Assembly: GCA_028015205.1 (NCBI GenBank)
Contig: CM051517.1
Coordinates: forward strand, 45,767,135 to 45,831,134
Direction: 5' to 3'
DNA from: Mytilisepta virgata
Taxonomy: Eukaryota; Mollusca; Bivalvia; Mytilida; Mytilidae
DNA: 64,000 nucleotides
The position numbers were made by a program, and so were the translations under genes. The notes under the pieces are model-generated. The model searched no databases and was not told where the DNA came from. It was given only the letters and a program-made list of their open reading frames with translations. Below are positions 15,501-28,900 of the stretch, one piece after another; positions within the stretch are counted from its first letter, which is position 1; each line of letters begins with the position of its first letter.

Positions 15501-18500
15501 GTCCTCCTAGGAAGTTGCCCCCTCGTACGTTATCGACAACACCAAACTCCACAGAAAAATTTTCAGTTCCTCTGGCTTTCATTCCAGTAGGGGGGAGATT
15601 GACTCATTTTATAAAACAATGGGAAAATATTACAAAAGATTGTTGGGTATTGTCGATAATTCGAGTGGGATTGACTCTTCAGTTCAAGGAGGTTCCACCT
15701 CTTTCACCAGTTCCTCTGTTTTGCTCACACACCTCGGATCCTCAACGTTTTCAACTTTTCACACAGGAAGTATCTACTCTTTTGGAGAAAGTGGCGATAG
15801 AGGAGGTATCTCAGTCAGATCTGAACCCCGGCTTCTATGTCAGACTTTTTCTGGTACCAAAGAAGACCGGCGGAATGAGGCCAGTCATAGACCTGTCCAT
15901 CCTCAACACTTATCTAGTAGTACCTCACTTCAAAATGGAGACAAATCGTTCTATCCGAGCGGCTATTCTCCCTGGTATGTGGACAACATCCTTGGACCTC
16001 TCGGATGCTTACTTCCACATCCCTGTCTGTCCTTCTTACAGGAAGTACCTCCGTTTTGTTTGGGATCACAGGGTGTACCAATTCAAGACCCTCCCGTTTG
16101 GTCTTTCTATAGCCCCTTTGGTGTTTACCAAAGTCATGCAGGCGGCAATTGCCCATCTTCATGCTCAGGCTATTTTGATCCATTCATATCTAGACGACTC
16201 CCTCATCAAGGAGTTCTGTCCTCAGAAATTGAATCTTCAGACAGAAACAGTAATTCAACTTTTTCTATCTCTGGGATTCCTAATCTCCTGGAAAAAGTCT
16301 GAACTAACTCCCTCTCAGGACTTTATATTCCTCGGAGAACATTATCTGACTTCTCAGGACTTAGTACTGCCTCCAGAAGACAAGTTTCTGTCTCTGTGCC
16401 AGAAAATTCATTTTTTAATGTCTTCTCAGTCTGTAACAGCCCGTCAATTTACACAGCTTCTGGGCTTTCTGAATGCTCTAGCAGATGTAGTTCCTCTCGG
16501 CCGACTTCATATTCGTCCGCTTCAGTTTTACCTACATCAACATTGGGTCCCAATGTCTCAAGACTGGGAAGCACCCATACCGTTGCTTCAAAGTCTTTAC
16601 CCTCATCTTCTGTGGTGGACAAATCAGGAGAACGTTTTGAGAGGCCTTCCTTTGTCCTCTCATGTCCCCGATCTGACTCTTTACACAGACGCCTCCAACC
16701 TAGGTTGGGGGGCTTATCTAGAGGGTCAATCCGTATCCGGAATCTGGTCCTCAGACCTCCGGAAAGAGCATATCAACTTATTAGAAATGAGAGCGGCTCT
16801 TCTTGCGCTGTCTCATTTTCAGTTTGTTCTCAAAGACAAACAAGTAACTCTTGCTACGGACAACTCAACAGTAGTTGCTTATTTACAGAATCAGGGCGGC
16901 ACTCACTCCCACGATCTGTACCTCGTAGCAAGGGATATTCTGATCCTCTGCTTCCAGCTCCATATCCTACTGGTAGTCAGACACATTCCGGGCAGACTCA
17001 ATATCCTGGCAGATTCTCTTTCCAGGAATCTAACTCCTGTCAATACAGAGTGGGAACTTCTCCCAGTAGTGTTCGAGGCAATAACTCTTCAATGGGGTTC
17101 TCCTCTGGTAGATCTGTTTGCAACCAGTCTAAATCACAAACTGCCCACCTTTGTATCTCCAGTTCCAGATCCAAAAGCGTGGGCAGTAGATGCGATGACA
17201 ATATCTTGGAAGGGAATGTTTGCATATGCCTTCCCTCCTTTCAGATTTCTGCCTGCCGTCCTTCAGAAAATTGCTTCAGAAGAATGTCAGATCATACTTA
17301 TTGCTCCAGCTTGGTGCAGACAAGCATGGTTCCCAGATCTTCTACGTCTGTCTTGTGCCCATCCTCTGGTACTTCCGGTAAAACCAAATCTTCTCTCCCA
17401 ACACAATGGAAAGATTCTGCATCAGAATCCGGAAAGACTGAATCTTTGCGCTTGGCTTCTCTCAGGGATAGCCTCGAAAAGAGAGGATTTTCTGAAGGCA
17501 CAGCCAAACACCTCACCAGAGCTGTTTGGCAATCAACCAATATCGTCTATGACGCTAAATGGAAGATTTTCAGTGATTGGTGTATTCCAAGGGAAATCGA
17601 TCCTTTCCAAATCACTGTACAAGAATTAACTGATTTTCTTACTTTCCTGTTTGACTCTCGAGGTTTGACTCCCTCAACTATTAAGGGATATAGATCTGCT
17701 ATCTCTCGCACCATCCATTTGACTGGTGGTGAAGATTTTGGGAGTAATGAACACCTTTCTCTTCTGGTCCGTAATTTTTGTCTTGAACGGCCCAAACAGA
17801 GAACACTATTCCCTCAGTGGAATCTCATTTTAGTTCTATCAGCCTTGAAGTCCTCAACTTTTGAGCCGGCTGACCAGGTGGATCTCAAGTTCCTATCGTA
17901 CAAGTGTTGTTTTCTTCTTGCCTTGGCCTCAGGTAGAAGAAGAAGCGAGATCCATGCTTTTTCGGTATCAGAAGCTTGTCTCCGTTTTTCAAGGGACAAG
18001 TCCTGTCACCTTATTAACCGACCCAGTCTTTATGGCAAAGAATCAATTGCCACTTAGAGGAGCTGAGCCGGTTGTAATTCCTGCTCTACCTCCAGATTCT
18101 GATTCAAGCTTGCTTTGTCCTGTTCGAATCTTATCTATTTATTTGCAGAGGACATTGAGTTTACGCTCATCTCGTAACTCTAGACTCTTTATCCCTTTTA
18201 AAAAAGGGGTTATTGATTTATCAGTCAAAACTATCTCTTCCTGGATCAGCAGGACTATCAGTCTAGCATATGAGATTTCTGATGAAGCCCTTCTGGACAG
18301 TTTTAATGTCAAAGCTCATGATGTTAGAGCTATTTCTACATCTTGGGCCCTTTTCAATCATGCCTCAATTGATGAGGTACTTTCTGCAGGTTTTTGGAGG
18401 AATGAAAATTCCTTCATAACCTATTATCTGAAATCTATGGCTTCCCAAGCTCAAAGCTTGTTTTCCTTGGGACCTATTGTTGCTGCGCAAAGAATTAATT

Positions 18501-21500
18501 TTCCACCTGCATCTTCGGGTTCAGGGGATTCAGCTTTGTGTTAGATTCAATTACTCAGAATTTATGATGGTAACGTATTTATTACGATAAAATTATACAT
18601 TTTTAAAGTAAAATGAGATTTTATAAAATAAATACTTACCATCATAAATTAAAGGTCCCTCCCAGCCTCCCCTTCATCCCCTTTTTCCTACATGCTTGCC
18701 TTTTTGGGAAATATAATGGATGTATAGAGGTGCTTGGGTGATACCATACAATAGCTATTTTTAGTTTTGGGGATTCCGGCTGTTGCTGACATGCGCAAAT
18801 GGTACACTCAGAATTTATGATGGTAAGTATTTATTTTATAAAATCTCATTTTACTTTAAAAATGTATAATTTTATACCTGTGTTTCACACAGTTAATGTG
18901 AATAAATGTACTGTGTGTGCTTCTTCTGACATACATTTAAAAATGCTTAATTTCTGTATTGTTTAAAGTACACATGTATATGATAAAAATCATATTTTTC
19001 TTTGGCTAGCCTCAATTTAACAATTTTTTCAAAGAGAGCTATAAAATCATTTGAAAATACCTTATATATAACATGTGCTGCTTTAACAGAAATTTTACAC
19101 ACAATTCAGAGTTTTTCCTGTGATCTCAAACCAAGAGTAGGCAAAGTATGGTTAACTAATTTAGCTTGAAAAGGATTGGTAGATTTTTGCATGCAACAAT
19201 CTTTGGACAAAATAAATAATGGCTTCCACCTTCTGATTCTCTGATTAAATACTTTATTGTTATGAATTAAGCTAAAACTAAACATAAAGTAATTATTTTA
19301 TATTTGTTTAAATTTTCAGGCACTTTTAATGAAGAATTACACCTTAGCAATTCTAGTATTAACTCAGTGTGTACCGGGTAATGATGGCCAGCCTATGACA
19401 GGTTCTATGGAAAATGTTAGAAAAACATTCCAGTGTATGACGAGAATTCTGTCACGATGTCCACACTTTCCTGATGCTGTAGCTAAAACTATACTTCCTG
19501 TTATTGATAGGTAAATAAATATTCAAGGATACCAATTCTGAAGATGTGCATATTTAGTCAATTTACAACTCATTAGTTGTGCTCAAGGTCTGATTGAAGA
19601 GCAAATTCAAAAGAAAAATGTACCAAAATGACATAAAATTGTTAAAGCCAAAACAAGTAAGGACAGAACTATTCATGAGAGAGATACTCCTTAGTTTTTA
19701 CAAAATTTAACATTTTTTTATAACAGCAAATTTTCTGTTGATTAATATGATACAATAGTTTTTTTTACAGAGATTGATATATGATTAAATGGATATGAAA
19801 ATACAGAATTCTATTAGGTCATATCTAAATTTTGTTCAATAGAGTCTTTAATAAATCATTTACAAAAACTTTAATGAAAGTTACTTATGCTATTAATGCA
19901 TAGATTTCTTTCGGGAATATCTTTGTAGTATCCACATGATCAATTGATTATACATGTTTCTCCTATTCTTGACGTGTTTAATCAGTGGGATAAAAATACA
20001 TAATATTTTCAACCACTTCGCAGTGATTAAATTTTTATATGGAAATTACCGCCCTTTTTTCTACAGTTATTGGAACGATAAACTAGAGAAGTCCCGAAAT
20101 GACATCTATGTAAACAAACTACATAGCAACGACATTATCTTGAGGTTTTTGTCGAAAATCATAGGAGAAACAGATTCTCCTTCAATTTACTTGTGAGTTA
20201 TGGAATTTCTCCACCCTCAATAGTTAAATTTTAGATTTTAACATGCTCACAAAAGCTCGCGTGTTGAAAATCGAAAATTTAACTATCTCGGGTGGAGAAA
20301 TTACATAACTCACTCGTGCCTGAAGGAGAATCTATATTTGTACACTCTATGTACTATTTTCCATATTCATTTTGAAATTGATGCTCATAAATGTATTTGT
20401 TTTGCCTTACTGTTTTTACCTTAAATTTACTGTGTTATAAAATATTTGGATTTTATGAGAACTAAGGGGTATCTCATTAGTGCATAGCTCTGTCATTGGA
20501 TAGTTTTGGCTTTCTACAAGTTTTACCTTGAGCACAACTGATGAGTATGAATCGATGAAATGTGCACATCTTGTCTAGCAGAATTGGTATCATGGAATAT
20601 TTGTTAATTTTGTTGGTCACTAGTGAGTTATGTACAGTTTTTATAACATTTTTTTTATAATTTTGTTTTTTAATTTATAATTCAGGTGTAATGATTGGAA
20701 GGTGTTCGAAACAAAAACAGTTCCAGGAAAGGATTTTATAGTAAGTGTATGGCTTTGTAAATTTCTCTTCATTAAATACATGTACATAATTAATAAGTTG
20801 AAAATATAACTAGACGTATATAAATGCAAATGGATTTAGGTAAAAACTGAGTTCATTAATATAGGTAGGTATTCTAATGGCTTAAATCACATCAGTATTC
20901 AGATCCCAAGTCATAAGCCAAAGTTAAAAATGTTTTTTTATCTATTATTAAAGATATTTATAAATGAAGAAATAGTGAAACCTTTTCATTGAATTCCATA
21001 TCACCATACTCGTTCCCTTTTCATTTTGGATTTACGTAAAATTCATTAAAATTGAGTTTTAATTTTATGTCTGCAATGGAACCATGAATTTGAATACGTA
21101 TTCATATGCATATTTGTGTCATTTTTTTTAGGAAATTTGTGTGAAATTTATTATCTTATCAACATTAATAAAACCGATAACAATAAGCAGTTCTACACGT
21201 TATAAATTTTTAAAACAAAAATAAATGCAGTCTTACATTGTACATTCAGTAAAATAAAATAAATAAAAAAATTATTGCAGCTAAAGCCTAAAATTAGCAA
21301 AACACTAATAGCTGAGGCAATGTCTGTGAAAAGTCAATTTTTATTTGTTTTCAGATTCCAGTATGGATGGAGTGTTTGTTTGAACTAATGGAACCATTTG
21401 TTTTAAGGTAAATTTGGAGAATTATTGATTTGATGTTGAAGTTATAAAATAAAAAAAATGATGACTTGTTAATAAACCTACAGAAAGTAATTGTACTAAA

Positions 21501-22878
21501 TTTATTCATGCAAAATACATTAGAACAGTGGTCACTTGATCAAACAAGTGACTGTTTTTATTGTTTTGCCTGCAGTGTGAACACGTGGGGATCACTATCT
21601 GTCTTGCATCATCTTCATTGCATTGTCATTTACTATCCACAGCTTCCTCAAACCTCCAAATGTATTTCCATGAAACCTTCAGGGAATCTGCAGTAACTAA
21701 TGTCATTGTGCACATTTATTTTATTTTTTCATCAGAATGATTTTTGTATTTCTGTATCAAAACATGGACTTGGTCATTTTTTCCAAAACCCATAAAACAG
21801 TACAAAAATAACAGGGGTATGATTGAGGAACAAAAAACCTTGTAGTATTGTACTGTACACAGGTCAAGTTTGGCAAAATAAAAAACAAATAATAAAAATC
21901 ACATTCAGGTTTGATATAGGAGAGTTATGTTTACATTTGCTGGAAAGATACTTCTTAAAAAAAAGGGTAAAATTTTCTGGGCAAAAGGAAGTACAAAAAT
22001 ATCTTCTAGATTTTCCAAAAGTTTTACATATATTGGGCAATTGATCTTTTTGAGTTATTTGCCAAGTGTGAAATTTTTTGGTAAAAGACTGATATGGGTT
22101 TTATGTGCATGAGAAACTCTTACGTATTTTGCCTTGAAAAAAATGGTTGCTTGTTTTATTTACTATTACATGTAGTATGAATCTTATATTCTTGAATAAA
22201 TATTATTTAAGTTACCTTTCAATTGTAGAGCATTACAGCCAGTACTAGAATATATACTGGTGGAGAAACATCCCAAGCCAAACATTCGTCCAATTATGTC
22301 AGTCATCGCTGATCTTCCATGTGGTTGTCCTCCTCATGCAATGACTACCTCAAAACCTAAGAAAGGAGATGGTATGTTATCTTATAGATAAAAAACAATT
22401 GTAAAGTATTAATTATTTGTATTTTATAACTGGTTATATCCCCAAAATGGGCAAAAATACTAAATCAAAGCTCAAGTGACATAGATAAATATATATAATA
22501 GTGTTGCTACAGTTTGACCATAAAAATACTTGATTGATTGAATTAGTCAAAAGAAACCAAATACAGAAAAGATCAATAACCTGCTTTTATAAACCTATCT
22601 TTCTCTACGTTTCAGTACCTTACATTAAAACTTTATCCCTTATAGCTACCAAAGAAATAGTGGATACCTGTCTGACATTGATGTTGGGACACATGACAGA
22701 AGATGTATTTGTATTACCAACAACTCTGTGTATCCTGTTGAAAATTATTCAAGAAAACTGTTCATCAAATGGTATTAAAACACCTCATCAGAGTGCTGGT
22801 CTCAAGGTAAAGACTTACATTTTGATGGTTTTTATACGACCGCAAAATTTTTGCGGTCGTATATTGGTATGAAGTTGG

Positions 22879-22909
<31 letters not shown>

Positions 22910-25900
22910 GTCGTCTGCGTCGTTGTCCGTCGTCTGCGGCGTCGTCCGAAGACATTTGGTTTTCGCACTATAACTTTAGTATAAGTTAATAGAAATCTAT
23001 GAAATTTAAACACAAGGTTTATGACCACAAAAGGAAGGTTGGGATTGATTTTGGGAGTTTTGGTCCCAACAGTTTAAGAATCAGGGGCCAAAAAAGGGCC
23101 CAATAAGCATTTTTCTAGGTTTTCGCACAATAACTCTAGTATAAGTAAATATAAATCTATGAAATTTTAACACAAGGTTTATGACCACAAAAGGAAGGTT
23201 GGGATTGTTTTTGGGAGTTTTGGTCCCAACAGTTTAGGAATTAGGGGCTAAAAAAGGGCCAAAATAAGCATTTTTCATGGTTTTTGCACAATAACTTTAG
23301 TATAAGTAAATAGAAATCTATGAAATTTAAACACAAGGTTTATGACCACAAAAGGAAGGTTGGGATTGATTTTTGGAGTTTTGGTCCCAACAGTTTAGGA
23401 ATTAGGGGCCAAAAGGGTCCAAAATTAAACTTTGTTTGATTTCATTGAAAATTGAACTATTGGGGTTCTTTGATATGCCGAATCTAACCGTGCATTTAGG
23501 ATCTTAATTTTTGGTCCCGTTTTCAAATTGGTCTACATTAAGGTCCAAAGGGTCCAAAATTAAACTTAGTTTGATTTTAACAAAAATTGAATTCTTTGGG
23601 TTCTTTGATATGCTGAATCTAAACATGTACTTAGTTTTTTTATTATGGGCCCAGTTTTCAAGTTGGTCCAAATCGGGGTCCAAAATTAAACTTTGTTTGA
23701 TTTCATCGAAAATTGAACTATTGGGGTTCTTTGATATGCCGAATCTAACCGTGCATTTAGATTCTTAATTTTTGGTCCCGTTTTCAAATTGGTCTACATT
23801 AAGGTCCAAAGGGTCCAAAATTAAACTTAGTTCGATTTTAACAAAAATTGAATTCTTGGGGTTCTTTGATATGCTGAATCTAAACATGTACTTAGTTTTT
23901 TTATTATGGGCCGAGTTTTCAAGTTGGTGCAAATCGGGGTCCAAAATTAAAGCTAAAAAGGGGGTAAATTATTTTTTTTTTTTTTTTGGGGGGGGGGGGC
24001 AATTCTCCACAGCATATTGTATTACACAAAAGCAAAAAATTGAATATAAATTCAAATCATATGACCAATTCTAAGTTCTTTATTTCAGTTATTCTGTGTC
24101 AGAAACCTATTATGTGTCAAATATTTGAAGAAATTTTCAATTGCACAGTATTGCGCAATAGCAAGAAATTGATATGTGTGCCCTGTTATCAAAACTTTAT
24201 TATTAACAAATTCCATTGGAAATTTGCCAATATAAAATGTGCTGATGAAGCTTTTTTGTTTATCTTATCTAAACTGCTTTTAATATGTATATTTAAAATT
24301 TGCCATCCATGACTATGATGTCATTTTCTATTTTAATATGTTATGGTGTATTGAAAACAAAATTTGGGGGGGGGGGGGTAAATGAGAAATTGGGGAGGGG
24401 GTAATTTTTTCTCATTTCATATTTCATAAATTAAAAAGAAAATTTCAAATTTTTTTTAGCAAAAAAAAGGGGGGGGGGTTACAATAAATTTTATTGTTTT
24501 TTGTTTTTTTTTTGGGAGGGGGGTCAATGTGCAACTTCATAGTGTATTGCACAAAAGCTAAAAAAAGGGGTAAATTATTATTTTTTTTTTTGGGGGGGGG
24601 GGGGCAATTCTTCACAGCATATTGTATTACACAAAAGCAAAAAATTGAATATAAATTCAAATCATATGACCAATTTTAAGTTCTTTGATTTCAGTTCTGT
24701 GTCAGAAACCTATTATGTGTCAAATATTTGAAGAAATTTTCAATTACACAGTATTGCGCAATAGCAAGAAATTGATATGTGTGCCCAATTTTAAATTTTA
24801 AATTGGTTATTTCTGATTTATATATAAAAACAAATAATACTGATATGGTTTGAATAGGTAAATTAAAAATTTTTAAGTTCTTAGACAACATTCATTCTGT
24901 GTCAGAAACCTATGCTGTGTCAAATATTTATTCACAATCCAAATTCAGTATTGTATCAAGCTTGAATGTTGTGTTCATAATTGCCCCAACTATTCAGGGT
25001 TCGACATCTGCGGTCGTATCTAGCTGCACCCAGCGGAGCATTTTATTGTTTCATATTGTAGTTTTAAAGAAAAAATCAGTCATTCATCATAGTGTGATTG
25101 ATACATTGCATGAAATATGACAGTAAATTTTGTATTTGATAGTAACACTTCACTGAATATGTATTTCAGAGTGTCAGAACTACAATTTATCAGAAATTGA
25201 TTTTTATTACACACCTCATGAATTGTTATAAAATTAAATCAACAAATTATTGGGATCCATCCATTTTTGCATATATGCTATCTAACTAAAAAAAATTATT
25301 CCAGACTACATGTAATTTTAACATTTACTGTCAATCAATGATTTTTTTAATTAATGAATAATAAAACTAATTTGGTTATTGTGGTTCATAAAAAAGGAAC
25401 GTCATCTTCAGTATGACATATTTTGTTTTAATTTATTCAAAGGTTTTAGCAATGTGTTTGAGATCAGCTTTGATGGACAAAAGTTTTATTGAGAGAACAA
25501 CTGGTATATTGCCTACAGAAAGTCAAGAGGAATATCTCACTTCCATGGCTGAATGTATTTATTATGTTCTAGTCAGTACTAAAGGTAAAATTTATTTTAT
25601 TCATATTTCATTCATTTACCCGCCATTGCTTTTATCATATAAAATGCCTTCAAAATTGGAAATGAAAATATGAATATTGGCCAAAATTTATTTTATTTTC
25701 ATATCATCCAAGAACGACCCTCATTGTTTGATGTTAATTGTTGATTTATACAACACATTCTGTCATTTGTGTACTGATATTTATAAATAAAATGTATAAT
25801 ACCATCATTTTACAGCCAAAAGCCACAGTACACCAAAGCTCGGAGGAAAATTCTGTAAAGAAAACAAAGAATGGGCAAATGAAAAAGTCACATACTTAGC

Positions 25901-28900
25901 AAATTTTTTTAATGCTGAGTAAGTAAAAGATTTTATATATTGATTTTTAGTTTGCCTCAACGAAGTTGAGGAGGACTAATGGAGTACCCCGGGGTCCACG
26001 TCCGCGTACACGTCGGCATTCAGTTCTCGGTTACTAGTTGACATAGGGTCATATATTTTTGTGTGGCGGTGCACGTTGAAGAGACTGACTATGTGACGTA
26101 AGATGAAGTCACATGACCCATATTACACAGTTGACTGGCTTTTAAGTTTTATTTCAAAAATCAGTTTTAACATACATAGTTACCTACAATCATATTTCTT
26201 GGTGTGAGGATGCATCTCAGGGATTGACCTTCTTATTGCGCTTCATTGACATAGGTTAAGTTTTACGTCCGAGTTCAGGTCTCTGATACCAAGGACCTAC
26301 AATCATATTACTTGGTGTCAGGGTGCATCTTGGAAACCAACACAGCCTTCCACCAAAATAAGGTTCACTCTGATCTACTTATCATGCTTCATTGACTTAG
26401 GTTAAGTTTTACATCTGAGTTCAATACTCTGATACCAAGTGACCTACAATAATATTACTTGGTGTGAGGGTGCATCTCGGGGAGCCACACAACCACACAA
26501 CAAAATATGTGGGGGAACGAGGCGAACTTTGTAATCTTAGATTTCTGGTTTAAGAATAGGTTACAGATTCAAAGAAAGTCATTCTCTACGATTTACATTA
26601 GTATTTTAATATATGATTTAGAAACATAACCAGTTTCATTGTATAGCACCAAAAACAGAAATTTTCCATCTCATAGGCTGAAAAAATCAACAGTTGTGAC
26701 CAGTGATGAGATTTTGGTTTTCACTGTTAAAATTATTTCATAATAAATTATCTTAAAAAAGAAAAAACTTGCAAAAAACATTTATATGTGCATTAAATAT
26801 GTCATAAAGACTAAAATACAAATTTGCTAAATCAGTTAAAACAGTAAGTAAAGTAAAATAATGATACATGTTTTAAAGAATCTATAGGCTTTACTCTTGA
26901 TATTTTCAAATAATTGTAAAAAGCACAAGTTTCCAAATGGTTTGTTACTGTAAATTTATTGTAAAATAAATCTATTTACTTAAGTTTGAGATTCGTTACT
27001 TCACATAAATACCATTTATTTATTGTTCAGAATATTTGAAGTTCCATCAGCATCATTATTAGAGGGAGCTACGAATGAGTACAAAGCCCAGTTATTTTCT
27101 GTTTGTGCAAGCAATATATTAGACTCACCTGTGGGTATGTAAAAGTCTAGATATTCTGATTAATATTTTTATTTTCAAAGTTATGATAAATGTGTTCTTT
27201 GTACCAAGGTCAAAGTCTATGCATCTTGAATTGTCTCAGATGCATTATTATATTATTAATATTAGACGCTAAGAATTTTCTGTTCATACCATTGTAGAAT
27301 CAAATTTACCAAAATAACTCCGTTGAATACAATACATGTAATTCTGCTATTCTTTAATCGGTTGGATAAAAATACGTAATATATTTAACAACTTCCCAGT
27401 GATTAAATTTCTACGTGGGAATTACTGCCGTTTTTGTCTACAGTTATTGGAACGATAAACTAGAGAAGTCCCGAAATGATGTCTATGTAAACAAACTACA
27501 ATGTACATAGCAATGACATTTTCTTGAGGTTTTTGTAGAAAATCATAGAACAGATAAATCTAGAACAGAAAAATATAGATTCTCCTTCAATTTACTCTTG
27601 AGTTATGAAATTTCTCCACCCTCAATAGTTAAATTTTAGATTTTAACACACTCGCAAAACTCGCGTGTTGAAAATTGAAAATTTAACTATCTCAGATTGA
27701 GAAATTCCATAACTCACTCGTACCTGAAGGAGAATCTATATTTATCTGTTCTAGAAAGTTATGAAATGCTTGATAGCATCACATTTTAAATTTAAAAATT
27801 TAAATATCCAGAGTGAATAAATGTTTCAGCAATTTATACGTATTTAAAGATTTTCACTTCATACTTCTCTTATGTGTACAATCGAACCTGCTTTAAAGGG
27901 CACCTTTATATAACAAATCACTGCTATAAAGGACACAGTGAAAAAGTCCCATTCATGAACAAAGTTTGTAAAAATAACCACTGTATAAAGGGCACCTGCT
28001 CATAAAGGACACCTGTTCTGGTCCCTTATGTGCCCCTTAAACACAGGTTTAACTGTAATTCATTTATCTGTTAGGTGCTATTTATCTCATTTATTTGTAT
28101 AATATATTGGATGTAGATTTTTATTTTTTTTGTGGTTGCAGAAGAACAAGGAATTTAAGTATTTGCCATAATACTTTAACAAAGTTACAGAATTCAACAT
28201 CCACAAAACAAACAATTTTTAACAAAATATGAAAATTGATTTTATCGAAAATAAATTAATTTAAAATAACAATATACTATTACATATAATTGATAGGTGC
28301 CACTGATCTCAGATGTTTATATAATATCATATCAAACAACTTTCTGTGGTTGGAGAAACATCTGGACATACAGAACGTACTTCCTATAACTACCAACATT
28401 CCACAGAACTTTACCATTTCCATGGAAATGCTCAGAATCCCACCATTTGATCCTCTTGTAGAATTTGAACTCATTGGAAATAGAAAATTTGACCATGTAA
28501 GTGTTTATAGTAACTAAGAATTTCAAAACCAAAAATATTGAGGATTGATAGAACAAAATATTTTCACAGTGAATTTATTTTTTACGTTTAGTTTCTCTGT
28601 TTATTATACATACACATGTAAATTTCAAGATATCAGGTACTTATGAGATTTGTGAAAAAATGACAGACACATCAGTACCGACAGCTGTCAAATGGTATCT
28701 TGACTCCATGGGATATTGACCCCATGGTCAGAATACCATACGGAATATTGACCCCGCGGTCAATATCCCATGGAGTCAAAATACCATATGACACCGGCAT
28801 GCCTGAAAGTTTTCTGGCATTTCCCGGATTTCCGAATTTTGACCATTTTAGTCTATATATTCCTATATAAAATAATGTATTCTTCCCAATTTCCAGTTTC

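Larger units (their letters stand above)
13310..18875 (+). mobile_element. DIRS-type (tyrosine recombinase) retrotransposon
   Basis: The element encodes, in order, a gag-like ORF, reverse transcriptase with RNase H, and a tyrosine recombinase. It is more GC-rich than the surrounding intron. The termini are inverted repeats: roughly 13310-13460 pairs with roughly 18706-18830. The left copy carries about 17 extra bases near 13422-13438. After the last ORF lies an internal complementary region: 18551-18595 is the reverse complement of the left outer end and about 18581-18660 that of the right outer end. DIRS elements use this layout for a circular replication intermediate. It lies in the same sense as the host gene in intron 12883-19319. 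One in-frame stop and one frameshift make this copy look inactive. Confidence 0.92.
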
